Below, one piece after another: positions 24,309 through 32,053 of a stretch of DNA of 64,000 nucleotides. Numbering within the stretch: position 1 is the first letter of the stretch; each line of letters begins with the position of its first letter. A model generated the notes under the pieces. It worked only from the letters and a program-made list of their open reading frames with translations. It had not been told where the DNA came from and made no database searches. The stretch is from BP-464 sp045805505 (lineage in GTDB: Bacteria > Actinomycetota > Thermoleophilia > Solirubrobacterales > Solirubrobacteraceae). The stretch spans positions 13,042 through 77,041 of the forward strand of contig JBJMLA010000017.1 in assembly GCA_045805505.1 (NCBI GenBank). Direction: 5' to 3'. The translations under genes were made by a program, and so were the position numbers.

Positions 24309-24362
24309 ATTGCATGCGTGTGCATGTAATGCAAGCGCATGCATTGAACTTGCATAATATGC
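24309..24362. promoter_or_regulatory. MarR operator array: three palindromes built on TGCAT
   Basis: The gap between the MFS and MarR genes holds three dyads. ATTGCATGC-gtgt-GCATGTAAT at 24309-24330 has 9-bp arms with one mismatch. ATGCA-agcgca-TGCAT at 24329-24344 is perfect and overlaps it by two bases. GCATA-A-TATGC at 24352-24362 is perfect. The stretch is AT-rich compared with its surroundings. MarR dimers bind such dyads, and two or more sites would allow graded control of both genes. Confidence 0.65.
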
Positions 24363-24388
24363 GCGTATCCGATAAGGTGGCCGCTGCG

Positions 24389-24772
24389 ATGGCTGCCACC
24401 ACGAAGGTCTCCGAGGACGCGGTACTGGACGCCTGGAAGGACCTGCTCGATCGCAAGCACCGCGCCTACACCGCGCTGGAGAAGGCGCTTCGCCCCCACG
24501 GCCTCGGGGTCAGCGAGTACGAGATCCTCGAGCGCCTGGCCACCGGCGGCGACGACCAGCGCCGGATGCAGGACCTCGGCGAGGGGCTGCACCTCAGCCA
24601 GAGCGCGCTGTCGCGCGCGGTCGCACGGCTCGAGGAGGACGGCCTGGCCCAGCGCGGGATGTGCACCGAGGACCGGCGCGGCATCTACGTCTGCGCCACC
24701 CCGGCCGGCGTCGAGCGGTGGAAGGCGGCCAAGCCCGCCCACCGCGGTGCGCTCGCCGACGCGCTCGGCTAG
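24389..24772 (+). CDS. MarR family transcriptional regulator
   Basis: The 127-residue protein has the MarR winged-helix core: GLGVSEYEILERLA, then the recognition helix LHLSQSALSRAVARLEEDGL and the wing Asp-Arg-Arg in TEDRRGIYVCATPAG. It is slightly short because the last dimerisation helix ends in ADALG. I chose ATG 24389, preceded by AAGGTGG at 7-13 nt. ATG 24359 (MRVSDKVAAAM) is possible but would start inside the third operator. It likely represses the divergent MFS pump and itself. Confidence 0.87.
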   Translation: MAATTKVSEDAVLDAWKDLLDRKHRAYTALEKALRPHGLGVSEYEILERLATGGDDQRRMQDLGEGLHLSQSALSRAVARLEEDGLAQRGMCTEDRRGIYVCATPAGVERWKAAKPAHRGALADALG

Positions 24773-24801
24773 CCCCTCGGGCTCCCGGGTATCCCCCGGG
24801 C

Positions 24802-25266
24802 ATGCTCCACAACGGTCGCCTTCCGCTCGCCGTCCACAGCCTGCTCGAGTACGTCTTCGGTGCGCTGCTGATCGCGGCGCCGTTCCTGCTGACCTTCGAC
24901 GACGACACCGCGACCGCCGTGTCGATCGTGCTGGGCGTCGCCGTCATCGCGATGGCCGCGAGCACCGACTGGCCGCTGGCGGCGATGCGCTCGATCCCCA
25001 TCCCCTTCCACCTCGCGCTGGACTTCGCGCTCGCCGCCCTGCTCGTCGCGTCGCCGTTCATCTTCGGCTTCTCGGGCGACGGCGAGCCCACCGCGTTCTT
25101 CATCGCGCTGGGCGTCCTGCACCTGCTGGTGTCGCTGGGGACGCGCTACCTGCACGCCGACGAGCCGGCGACCGCCGTCGAAGCCGCGCGCTTCGAGCGC
25201 GACGTCAGGCCGGCTCGGGAGGAGGAGCCTGCTCCGCCGCCCGCGCCTCCCGTCCCGCGCGGATGA
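24802..25266 (+). CDS. Four-TM membrane protein, SPW-repeat-like
   Basis: The 154-residue protein has four hydrophobic segments arranged as two similar halves: LLEYVFGALLIAAPFLLTF and LALDFALAALLVASPFIFGF are clearly related, each followed by an acidic turn and a second helix. That internal repeat fits small SPW-repeat membrane proteins of unknown function. The C-terminal 35 residues are charged and end in a Pro run. The last 62 bp are antisense to the end of the flippase-like gene. Confidence 0.75.
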   Translation: MLHNGRLPLAVHSLLEYVFGALLIAAPFLLTFDDDTATAVSIVLGVAVIAMAASTDWPLAAMRSIPIPFHLALDFALAALLVASPFIFGFSGDGEPTAFFIALGVLHLLVSLGTRYLHADEPATAVEAARFERDVRPAREEEPAPPPAPPVPRG

Positions 25267-26161
25267 CCTCCTTGAAGCTGCGGAAGCGGAACACGAAGAA
25301 GATCGCGGCAAAGCCCATCGCCAGGCTGAACGCGGCGATGGCGATCTGCTGGCCGACCGAGTAGGCGGCCGCGCCCGAGCCGAAGACCTTGACGAGGAAC
25401 GCCTGCTGGACGCCGGCGCCGCCGGGGCTGATCGGCACGAGCGCCGCGACGACGTTGACGCCGAGGACGAGCAACACGTTCTTGACCGAGCCGCCGATGT
25501 TGAACGCCTCGAGCAGCATCCAGAACGCGGCGAAGCGGAACAGCCAGCCGACGAACTGCACCAGCCAGACCTCGCGGAAGTAGCGGCGGCGGTCGCGCAG
25601 GATGATCAGGCCCTGGCGCACGCGGGCCCAGAACTCCTTGACCCGGCGGCTGAGCAGCGCGAAGCCCAGCAGGACGAGAAAGCCGATCGCCGTCAGCAGG
25701 AACAGCGTGAAGCGCATGTGCGAGGCGAAGAACGACAGGTCGAACGCGTCGAGCGACGCGAAATCCGGCGGCTTGGGGAACACGCCCTGGGTGAACGCGA
25801 AGATGGCGATCGGGATGGCCATGGTCAGGTCGAAGACCGCCTCGACGAAGAACGAGGCGCCGACGGCGGGGTAGCTGGACCCGGGAACCGAGCTGCGCGT
25901 CAGGAAGGCCTTGATGACGTCGCCGCCCCGCGCCGGGACCACGTTGTTGAACCCGTAGGCGGCCACGTAGGCGCCCCAGATCTCGCGCCAGCGGATGCGC
26001 ACGTCGGGGTAGGCGGCGCGCAGGACGTTGAAGTAGGCCCGGGAGCGGAAGCCCAGGTAGATGCCGAAGAACAGCAGCCCCAGCGCCAGCGAGCCCCACT
26101 GCACCTCGGCGAGGCTGGAGAAGAACTCGTCGACCGCGTCGAAGAAGGACGCCAGGATCAC
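25205..26161 (-). CDS. Flippase-like membrane protein (lysylphosphatidylglycerol synthase TM/UPF0104 family)
   Basis: The 318-residue protein has about seven membrane segments. It contains AYVAAYGFNNVVPARGGDVIKA, the signature region of the UPF0104/LPG-synthase transmembrane family, and later VPISPGGAGVQQAFLV. These proteins are thought to move lipids across the membrane. I chose GTG 26161 because TAGCTT (26174-26169) lies exactly 7 nt upstream. A TTG at 26170 in the same frame lies inside that hexamer. The TAG of the hexamer is also the stop of the HAD gene. Confidence 0.85.
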   Translation of the reverse strand: MILASFFDAVDEFFSSLAEVQWGSLALGLLFFGIYLGFRSRAYFNVLRAAYPDVRIRWREIWGAYVAAYGFNNVVPARGGDVIKAFLTRSSVPGSSYPAVGASFFVEAVFDLTMAIPIAIFAFTQGVFPKPPDFASLDAFDLSFFASHMRFTLFLLTAIGFLVLLGFALLSRRVKEFWARVRQGLIILRDRRRYFREVWLVQFVGWLFRFAAFWMLLEAFNIGGSVKNVLLVLGVNVVAALVPISPGGAGVQQAFLVKVFGSGAAAYSVGQQIAIAAFSLAMGFAAIFFVFRFRSFKEVIRAGREARAAEQAPPPEPA

Positions 26162-26168
26162 AGCGGCC

Positions 26169-26174
26169 AAGCTA
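26169..26174 (-). promoter_or_regulatory. -10 element made from the HAD gene stop codon
   Basis: TAGCTT on the minus strand has the TAG stop of the HAD hydrolase gene (26174-26172) as its first three bases. It lies 7 nt before the GTG start of the flippase-like gene. Internal transcription of the downstream gene as a leaderless mRNA is the likely result. Confidence 0.45.
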
Positions 26175-26813
26175 CAGGCCGACGGCGCGGTGCACCGCTG
26201 GATCGGCCAGGCTGGCGGCGACCAGGTCGGCCTGCTCGAGCGTCACGCCCGGAAACGACGGGACGCCGATCGCGAACATCCGCGCGGCTTTCAGCGCCGC
26301 CACGCCGGTGTCGGAGTCCTCGAGCCCGACGCTCGCCGCCGGGTCCGCGCCCAGCGCGGCGCACGCCGCGAGGTACAGGTCGGGCGCCGGCTTGCCGAGC
26401 TCCACGTCCTCGCGCGCGAAGACCGCGTCGAAGCGCTCGTAGATGCCGGCGCCGCGCAGGCCCAGCTCGACGAACTCGCGCGCGGAGTTCGAGACGAGCG
26501 CCACCGGCGTGCCGGCGGCTCGCAGCGCGTCGATCAGCTCGATGGCACCGGGCATCGGCTCGACGCCCCGGCCCACCTCGGCCATGACCAGCTCGTGCAG
26601 CTCGGCCCACAGCGCCGGACCGTCGCCCGGCCGGCCGAGCATCTCCTCGAGCTTGCGCGCGGCGGTCTCGGCCGACGAGCCGATCATGTAGCGCTTGTGG
26701 TCGTCGGAGAACGCGCTGCCGTGGCGCGCGAAGAGCTCGATCTCCGCGTTGGTCCAGGCGCTCTCGGTCTCGAGCGTCAGGCCGTCGTTGTCGAAGCAGA
26801 CCGCGTCGATCAC
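26172..26813 (-). CDS. HAD superfamily hydrolase (phosphoglycolate phosphatase-like)
   Basis: The 213-residue protein starts at a GTG overlapping the pepT stop. Motif I is AVCFDNDGLTLETE, with nucleophile Asp and D+2 Asp. Motif II is VALVSNSARE, motif III lysine is in VELGKPAPDLYLAA, and motif IV is VGLEDSDTGVAALKAA. This is subfamily IA with an inserted helical cap (about residues 15-85). It acts on a small phosphorylated metabolite, identity unknown. Cotranslated with peptidase T. Confidence 0.88.
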   Translation of the reverse strand: MIDAVCFDNDGLTLETESAWTNAEIELFARHGSAFSDDHKRYMIGSSAETAARKLEEMLGRPGDGPALWAELHELVMAEVGRGVEPMPGAIELIDALRAAGTPVALVSNSAREFVELGLRGAGIYERFDAVFAREDVELGKPAPDLYLAACAALGADPAASVGLEDSDTGVAALKAARMFAIGVPSFPGVTLEQADLVAASLADPAVHRAVGL

Positions 26814-28051
26814 GCCGCGCCGGCCCATTCCCCGGCCAGCCGCACGATGACGGCGGCGGCCGCCGCCATGTCCTGCACCGTGACCCACTCACGAGCCGAG
26901 TGGAACTCCTGGCCGCCGGCGAAGACGTTGGGCGTCGGCAGCCCCATCGCACTGAGCTGCGAGCCGTCGGTGCCGCCGCGGATCGGCGTCTCGATGGTCT
27001 CGATGCCCTCGGCGACGATCGCCGCGCGGGCCTTGGCCAGCACGTCGGGGAACGGCGCGAGGTGGTCGCGCATGTTGGGGTACTGGGCGTGGGACTCGAA
27101 GTCGAAGCTCGCGCGCGGCTCGGCGCCGACGACCGACTCGGCGATCGCCCGCACGCGCTCGACCTTCTCCCACAGCAGGTCTTCCTCGAAGTCGCGGACG
27201 ATGAAGCGGATCGTCGCGCCGGCGGTTCCGCCGGTCATGTCGAAGGGATGGATGAAGCCGTCGCGGCCGCCGGTCGTCTCCGGCGCGACGTCGGCGGGGA
27301 GCTCGGCCAGGACGCGGCCGGCGAGGCGCAGCGCGCTGACCAGCTTGCCCTTGGCGAAGCCCGGGTGGATGTCGACGCCGTGGATGGTCAGCAGGACCTC
27401 GGCGGCGGTGAAGCTCTCGGCCTGCAGCTCGCCGCGCGTGGAGCCGTCCATCGTGTAGGCGCAGTGCGCGCCGAAGCGCTCGACGTCGAACAGCGACGGC
27501 CCCATGCCGATCTCCTCGTCGGGCAGGAAGCCGACCCGCAGCGTGGGGCGCGGCAGCTCGGGGTGCCGCGCGAGGTGGGCGACCGCGCCCATGATCTCGG
27601 CGACGCCGGCCTTGTCGTCGGCGCCCAGGAGCGTGTCGCCGCTCGCGGTGACCACGTCGTCGCCGGCCTGCTCGCGCAGCATCGGGCTGTCGACGACCAC
27701 CCCGTTCTTGGGCAGCGCGATGGCCTCGCCGTCGTAGCCGCGGTGGACGATCGGCTCGACGCCGGCACCGCTGACCTCGGGGCTCGTGTCGAGGTGGGCC
27801 AGCAGGCCGATCGCCGGTCCGTCGCCGGGCAGCGTCGCGAACACGTAGCCGTTGTCGTCGTGCTCGATGTCCTGTAGCCCGATCTCGGTGAGCTCGGCGA
27901 CGAGCAGGCGGCCGAGCTCGAGCTGCCCCGGCGTGCTCGGCGACCCGGTCCGATCGAGCTGGGACTTGGTGTCGATGCGGATGTAGCGCAGGAAGCGCTC
28001 GAGGACGTCCTCGGCGAGCTCCTGGGCGAGGGGCGAGCTGAATCCGGGCAT
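26810..28051 (-). CDS. pepT: Peptidase T (tripeptidase, M20B family)
   Basis: The 413-residue zinc peptidase has the full metal set: His in GLLAHLDTSPEVSG, the bridging Asp in LLGADDKAGVAEIM, the catalytic Glu in VGFLPDEEIGMGP, the Asp in CAYTMDGSTRGEL and the final His in GGQEFHSAREWV. Peptidase T removes the N-terminal residue from tripeptides in the cytoplasm. TAGGCT on the minus strand is 7 nt before the ATG at 28051, supporting this start and a leaderless message. Confidence 0.93.
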   Translation of the reverse strand: MPGFSSPLAQELAEDVLERFLRYIRIDTKSQLDRTGSPSTPGQLELGRLLVAELTEIGLQDIEHDDNGYVFATLPGDGPAIGLLAHLDTSPEVSGAGVEPIVHRGYDGEAIALPKNGVVVDSPMLREQAGDDVVTASGDTLLGADDKAGVAEIMGAVAHLARHPELPRPTLRVGFLPDEEIGMGPSLFDVERFGAHCAYTMDGSTRGELQAESFTAAEVLLTIHGVDIHPGFAKGKLVSALRLAGRVLAELPADVAPETTGGRDGFIHPFDMTGGTAGATIRFIVRDFEEDLLWEKVERVRAIAESVVGAEPRASFDFESHAQYPNMRDHLAPFPDVLAKARAAIVAEGIETIETPIRGGTDGSQLSAMGLPTPNVFAGGQEFHSAREWVTVQDMAAAAAVIVRLAGEWAGAA

Positions 28052-28091
28052 GGCTCGCAGCCTACGAAGGCCCCGTGAGAGAATCGCGGGC

Positions 28092-28469
28092 ATGAACATC
28101 ACCGGCGTCGACTTCATCACCGTCCCGACCGAGGACTACGAGCGCTCCAGCGCGTTCTACGGCGAGGTGCTCGGCCTGCCGTTCGGCAAGCAGTGGGGCT
28201 CGATGCCGGCGGGCGAGTACCAGGCGGGCAACCTGACGCTCGCGCTCATGCAGTCCGACGCGTTCGGCGTGACCTTCGCGCCGCACACCCATCCGATCGC
28301 GCTGCACGTCGACGACGTGGCCGCCGCGCGCGCCGAGCTCGAGGGCAAGGGCATCGCGTTCGTCGCCGACACGATGGACAGCGGGGTCTGCCACATGGCG
28401 CACTTCAAGGACCCCGACGGCAACACGCTGATGCTGCACAACCGGTACGCGCCGCCGATGAGTTCCTGA
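28092..28469 (+). CDS. VOC family protein
   Basis: The 125-residue protein opens with ITGVDFITVPTEDYERSSAF and ends CHMAHFKDPDGNTLMLHNRY, a single VOC domain with metal-ligand His and the family's terminal FxDPDGN motif. Function is unknown. GAGAAT lies 7 nt before the ATG. It is divergent from pepT and is followed 21 bp later by a second VOC-like gene, which belongs to a different subfamily. Confidence 0.88.
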   Translation: MNITGVDFITVPTEDYERSSAFYGEVLGLPFGKQWGSMPAGEYQAGNLTLALMQSDAFGVTFAPHTHPIALHVDDVAAARAELEGKGIAFVADTMDSGVCHMAHFKDPDGNTLMLHNRYAPPMSS

Positions 28470-28490
28470 CGCGGCGGCGGTCCTACCCAC

Positions 28491-28976
28491 ATGCCTTCCA
28501 TCACCCCCAACCTCTGGTTCGACACCCAGGCCGAGGAAGCCGCCGAGTTCTACTGCTCGATCTTCCCGAACTCGCGCGTCCTCTCGATCACCCACTACAC
28601 GGAGAGCACCCAGCGCGCCGGGCAGGTGGTGACCGTCGAGTGGGAGCTCGACGGCCAGCGCTTCGTCGGCATCAACGGCGGGCCTGAGTTCACGCCCGAC
28701 GAGGCGGTCTCGCTCGGCATCGAGTGCGAGGACCAGGCCGAGGTCGATCACTACTGGACCGCCCTCACCGCCGACGGCGGCGAGGAGAGCATGTGCGGCT
28801 GGGTCAAGGACAAGTTCGGCTTCTCCTGGCAGGTCACGCCCAAGGGCATCGAGGAGCTCTTCCGCGGCCCCGACCCCGCGGCCAACGACCGGGCGATGAA
28901 GGCCATGATGACCATGCGCAAGCTCGACATCGCGGCGCTGCGGGCGGCCGCGGCGGGCGAGCCGGCCCCGGCCTAG
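28491..28976 (+). CDS. PhnB-like VOC superfamily protein
   Basis: The 161-residue protein begins ITPNLWFDTQAEEAAEFYCS and includes FSWQVTPKGIEELFRGPDP and AMKAMMTMRKLDIAAL. That order is typical of the PhnB-like (3-demethylubiquinone methyltransferase-named) branch of VOC proteins, whose true activity is unknown. It ends 7 bp before a large hairpin that probably terminates the transcript. Confidence 0.88.
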   Translation: MPSITPNLWFDTQAEEAAEFYCSIFPNSRVLSITHYTESTQRAGQVVTVEWELDGQRFVGINGGPEFTPDEAVSLGIECEDQAEVDHYWTALTADGGEESMCGWVKDKFGFSWQVTPKGIEELFRGPDPAANDRAMKAMMTMRKLDIAALRAAAAGEPAPA

Positions 28977-28983
28977 ATCGTGT

Positions 28984-29022
28984 GCGTGACGTTCCGTGGG
29001 ACTACCCCACGGAATGTCACGC
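28984..29022. terminator. 17-bp hairpin between convergent genes
   Basis: Arms of 17 nt (28984-29000 and 29006-29022) pair completely with a single G-U wobble, around the 5-nt loop ACTAC; the tip reads CCGTGGG-actac-CCCACGG. There is no T-run on either side. Placed between the stops of two converging genes, it can act as a bidirectional terminator. Its length and symmetry also allow a mobile REP-like repeat. Confidence 0.6.
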
Positions 29023-29032
29023 GGAGCCCGTT

Positions 29033-29680
29033 CTACGGCGCCGTCGACAGCGAGTAGACGTGCTCGCGGCCGCCGGCGGTCCACACGAGCTGCGTACCGC
29101 GCGTGCCGAGTCGCCGGATGCTCGAGGAGCCGGCCCGGATGCTGATGCGGCGGCTTCCTCCGGCCCCGTCGGGGACGTAGACGGCCGAGGCGTGCCTGCC
29201 CTGCACCAGCCAGCCGAAGTTCCCGTTGGCCGCGAGCGCGTAGTACGGCGGATCGAGCACGGGCAGCGGCCCGCCGGTGGCCGGAAGACGCGCCGCGCCG
29301 TTGCCCTCGAACGCACCGCGCACCCTCTGCCCCATCTTGCCCGTCCGGAGGTTCACGCTTCGCAGCGCCGACCGCGCTGGATCCTGGGTCCCGTAGCGCC
29401 CCCACGCCAGCCACCCGCCGTGCTGCGAGAAGCCCCACATCGTCTGGGTTGCCAGCCCCGTGCGGTCAAGCCGGACGACCGCCAGCCGCTCGACGCGGCC
29501 GGTCGGCTTCCAGCACGCGCGCCACACGTCCCTGTCTTCGTAGTTGGTGTCGTGCTCGACGACGGCGGTCGCGGTCTCGTAGAACGCGTCGTCGGCGGTG
29601 CCGCGGCAATGGCTCCCGGCGGCGCTCGACGCCGGAGCCAGTACGCAGAGACCAGCCAGCGCGATGACGAGCTTCGTCAT
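29033..29680 (-). CDS. Secreted protein of unknown function
   Basis: The 215-residue product has a short Sec signal (MTKLVIALAGLCVLAPASSA) and a mature part rich in Gly, Arg and Trp. It has repeating beta-strand-like segments such as GGWLAWGRYG, NFGWLVQGRHASAVYVPD and LVWTAGGREHVYSL. These suggest a small beta-propeller-like or beta-sandwich exported domain. I recognise no family or active-site motif. Confidence 0.75.
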   Translation of the reverse strand: MTKLVIALAGLCVLAPASSAAGSHCRGTADDAFYETATAVVEHDTNYEDRDVWRACWKPTGRVERLAVVRLDRTGLATQTMWGFSQHGGWLAWGRYGTQDPARSALRSVNLRTGKMGQRVRGAFEGNGAARLPATGGPLPVLDPPYYALAANGNFGWLVQGRHASAVYVPDGAGGSRRISIRAGSSSIRRLGTRGTQLVWTAGGREHVYSLSTAP

Positions 29681-29719
29681 ACCTGCGTGAACGGCAGAGG
29701 GCCCGAGGAGTTGCGACCG

Positions 29720-30181
29720 CTACAGCGACTCGAGCGCCGCGAGCACGAGCTTGTCGTGCTCGCCCGGCTTGACCTTGCGCAGGACGTCGGCGACCTTGCC
29801 GCCGGCGTCGATGACGAAGGTGGTGCGCTCGGCGCCCATGTAGGTGCGGCCGTACATCGACTTCTCGACCCAGACGCCGTAGGACTCGACGACCTGCTTG
29901 TCCTCGTCGGCGAGCAACGTGAAGTTCAGGCCCTGGCCGTCGTGGAACTTCTTGACCTTCTTGACCGGATCGGGAGAGACGCCAAGGACGGTCGCGCCGG
30001 CCTTCGCGTAGGCCGCCTGGTTGTCGCGCACGCCGCAGGCCTGCGTCGTGCACCCCGGCGTGTCGGCCTTGGGGTAGAAGTAGACGACGACTGGCTTGCC
30101 GCGCAGCTCCGAGAGGGTGACCGGGGTGCCGTCCTGGTCGGGAAGGGTGAAGTCGGGGGCGCTGTCCCCGGCCGCGATCAT
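29720..30181 (-). CDS. bcp: Thiol peroxidase, Bcp/PrxQ-type peroxiredoxin
   Basis: The 153-residue protein has the AhpC/TSA fold. The peroxidatic Cys44 and resolving Cys49 are in DTPGCTTQACG, spaced as in PrxQ/Bcp enzymes that form an intrasubunit disulfide. VVVYFYPK and VLGVSPDPVKKVKKF are also typical. It reduces hydrogen peroxide and organic hydroperoxides in the cytoplasm using thioredoxin. Its ATG overlaps the stop of the small upstream gene by 4 bp. Confidence 0.95.
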   Translation of the reverse strand: MIAAGDSAPDFTLPDQDGTPVTLSELRGKPVVVYFYPKADTPGCTTQACGVRDNQAAYAKAGATVLGVSPDPVKKVKKFHDGQGLNFTLLADEDKQVVESYGVWVEKSMYGRTYMGAERTTFVIDAGGKVADVLRKVKPGEHDKLVLAALESL

Positions 30182-30393
30182 GCGAGGTGGTAGCGGCGCA
30201 CGCCGTCGCGCGTGGTCTCCGTGAGGTACCCCGACGCGCTGGCCTCCGACAGCCAGGTGGCCAGCTCGGTCAGCGAGGGCTTGGCCGACGCGGCCGCCAG
30301 CTCGGCGAACGTGAAGCCGCGGGCCCCGCGATGCTCGGCGAACTTCCGGAACGCGGGAGCACGACGACAGTTCTCAGCGGTGACCATGGACAT
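30178..30393 (-). CDS. Small winged-helix-like protein coupled to bcp
   Basis: The 71-residue product reads FTFAELAAASAKPSLTELAT followed by WLSEASASGYLTE and GVRRYHLA. That is a helix, a helix-turn-helix-like pair and a short wing, compatible with a minimal winged-helix DNA-binding or protein-binding module. I cannot name a family. TAAGCT (30406-30401, minus) is 7 nt before the ATG at 30393. It overlaps bcp by 4 bp, so it could sense or control the peroxiredoxin unit. Confidence 0.6.
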   Translation of the reverse strand: MSMVTAENCRRAPAFRKFAEHRGARGFTFAELAAASAKPSLTELATWLSEASASGYLTETTRDGVRRYHLA

Positions 30394-30420
30394 TCCCCTC
30401 AGCTTAGGGGCACGTGTTTC

Positions 30421-30729
30421 TCAGGCCAGGCCGCGCACGTAGTCGATGACCTTCACGCAGCCCTCGACGTCGCGACCGTTGGCCCGCCAGCAGTTCTTCT
30501 TGCCGCGCGGGAGGATCGCGTAGGTGCGCCCGCCGGCGGTGCAGCGCCAGCCGCGGCCGGTGTCCTGGCAGTGCGCGTCCTTGTCGAGCTCGCGCGAGAG
30601 GGAGGTCTCGATGCCGCCCGTCGTCCGCGCCGCGTGGTCGTGGATGTAGAAGTACCAGCCGACGACGAACAGGGCGATGACAAAGCCGACCGCGAAGATC
30701 GCCTTGGAGATCAGGCCGAAGACGATCAC
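30421..30729 (-). CDS. Single-pass membrane protein with a cysteine-containing outer domain
   Basis: The 102-residue protein starts at a GTG overlapping the glycosylase stop. One membrane helix (about residues 5-28, IFAVGFVIALFVVGWYFYI) is followed by a 70-residue domain with four cysteines in HCQDTGRGWRC, KKNCWRAN and VEGCVKV, likely two disulfides outside the membrane. The family is unknown; size and layout suggest a small envelope protein. Confidence 0.7.
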   Translation of the reverse strand: MIVFGLISKAIFAVGFVIALFVVGWYFYIHDHAARTTGGIETSLSRELDKDAHCQDTGRGWRCTAGGRTYAILPRGKKNCWRANGRDVEGCVKVIDYVRGLA

Positions 30730-31580
30730 TTCAGCAGCCTCGACAGCCGCCGGTCCTTGAGCGTCTGGCCGCCCGTCTGCTCCTGGGGGCAGTAGGTCAT
30801 GACGTAGTCCTCGTAGTGGACGGCCTCGAGCGTGGTGCCGCAGCGCGGGCACGGCTCGCCCTGCTTGCGATGGACCAGCAGCGGCAGCGGGAGCTTGTCG
30901 GGGATCGGCAGGTGCACGACCTCCTCGTAGTGGCGCAGGGCGCCGTCGAGGACCTCGACGATCGCCGAGCGCAGCGCGCGCGCCTCGTCGGCGTCGAGGT
31001 CGTTGCCGCGCTTGAACGGCGAGAGCCTGGCGGTCCACAGGATCTCGTCGACCCACGAGCGGCCGATGCCGGCGATCACGCGCTGGTCGCGCAGCACCCC
31101 GTGCAGCGGCCGGGCACCCGCGGGCTTGAGCAGCGCCGCCATGTCGGCCGGCGGGTCGGGCCAGGCCATCGGGCCGAGCGTGGAGACCGCGTCGTCTTCG
31201 AGCACCGCCTCGCGGCGCAGCAGCTTGACCCACGCCCGCTGCTTGGTGCCGAACTCGCGCAGCCGCAGCTCGCGGTCACCCTCGATGCGCACGAGCAGCC
31301 GCGACGTGCGGTCCTTCATGGACGCGCGCTTGTCGTAGAGCTGCAGCCGTCCCGCGCTCATCAGGTGGATGAGCAGCGAGAGGTCCTCCCCCACGTCGAC
31401 GACGAGCTGCTTGCCGATCCGCCGGACGCCGGCGATGCGCTGGCCGTCGATGGCGTGCAGCGGCGGATCGAACGTCTTGAGCGCGTTGATGCCCGGCGCC
31501 AGCGACGACTCGATCAACGCGCCGGCGAGCGCCTCGTCGAGGCGTCGGGCGGTGATCTCCACCTCCGGGAGTTCCGGCAT
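30726..31580 (-). CDS. Fpg/Nei family DNA glycosylase with altered zinc finger
   Basis: The 284-residue protein starts MPELPEVEITARRL, with catalytic Pro2 and Glu3 after removal of Met, and has the helix-two-turn-helix region near GIGRSWVDEILWTARLSP. It excises oxidised bases and nicks the DNA at the site. The C-terminal zinc finger begins normally with CPRC, but the second pair reads YCPQEQTGG where the usual form is YCPxCQ, so Glu stands at the fourth Cys position. The finger Arg-like end LKDRRLSRLLK is present. Downstream membrane gene is translationally coupled. Confidence 0.9.
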   Translation of the reverse strand: MPELPEVEITARRLDEALAGALIESSLAPGINALKTFDPPLHAIDGQRIAGVRRIGKQLVVDVGEDLSLLIHLMSAGRLQLYDKRASMKDRTSRLLVRIEGDRELRLREFGTKQRAWVKLLRREAVLEDDAVSTLGPMAWPDPPADMAALLKPAGARPLHGVLRDQRVIAGIGRSWVDEILWTARLSPFKRGNDLDADEARALRSAIVEVLDGALRHYEEVVHLPIPDKLPLPLLVHRKQGEPCPRCGTTLEAVHYEDYVMTYCPQEQTGGQTLKDRRLSRLLK

Positions 31581-31584
31581 GTCC

Positions 31585-32043
31585 CTAGACCGAGGCGGCG
31601 ATCGCCGCGAGCTCGCGGGGCCGCAGCAGGGCGATCAGGTCGCGGTCGCGCACGCCAGCCAGCGCGCCCTTCTTGAAGTCCACGCGAGCCCCCGTCAGGT
31701 CGTAGACGACCTGCGCGAGATCCGGGTTGTGGCCCACCACGAGGATCCGCTGGTCCTCGCCGGCCAGCAGCAGCTCGCGGGCATCTGACACGGCGAACCC
31801 GTCGCGCAGGGGCGGATGGATCACCGGCTCGACACCGAGCGCTTCGCAGGCCAGCTCGGCCGTGCGGCGCGCGCGGACCTTCGGGCTCGTGTAGACGCCG
31901 TGGAAGACCAGGTCCAGCGCGGCAGCGGCCCGGCCCGCTGCCCGCGCCTGGTCCTCCCCGCGCGGCGTGAGATCGCGCGAGTCGTCGTCGGCGGCGTGCG
32001 GTTCGGCTTCCCCGTGTCGCAGGAGCCAGAGCTGGGCGGCCAT
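31585..32043 (-). CDS. SixA-like phosphohistidine phosphatase
   Basis: The 152-residue histidine phosphatase starts MAAQLWLLRHGEAEP, with the phospho-accepting His in RHGEA. YTSPKVRARRTAEL supplies the phosphate-binding Arg and ILVVGHNPDLAQVV the second catalytic His. The short length without a cap matches SixA, which dephosphorylates histidines of signalling proteins. It starts 10 bp from the end of the glycosyltransferase gene and ends 4 bp before the glycosylase gene. Confidence 0.88.
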   Translation of the reverse strand: MAAQLWLLRHGEAEPHAADDDSRDLTPRGEDQARAAGRAAAALDLVFHGVYTSPKVRARRTAELACEALGVEPVIHPPLRDGFAVSDARELLLAGEDQRILVVGHNPDLAQVVYDLTGARVDFKKGALAGVRDRDLIALLRPRELAAIAASV

Positions 32044-32053
32044 CGGCGCCACC

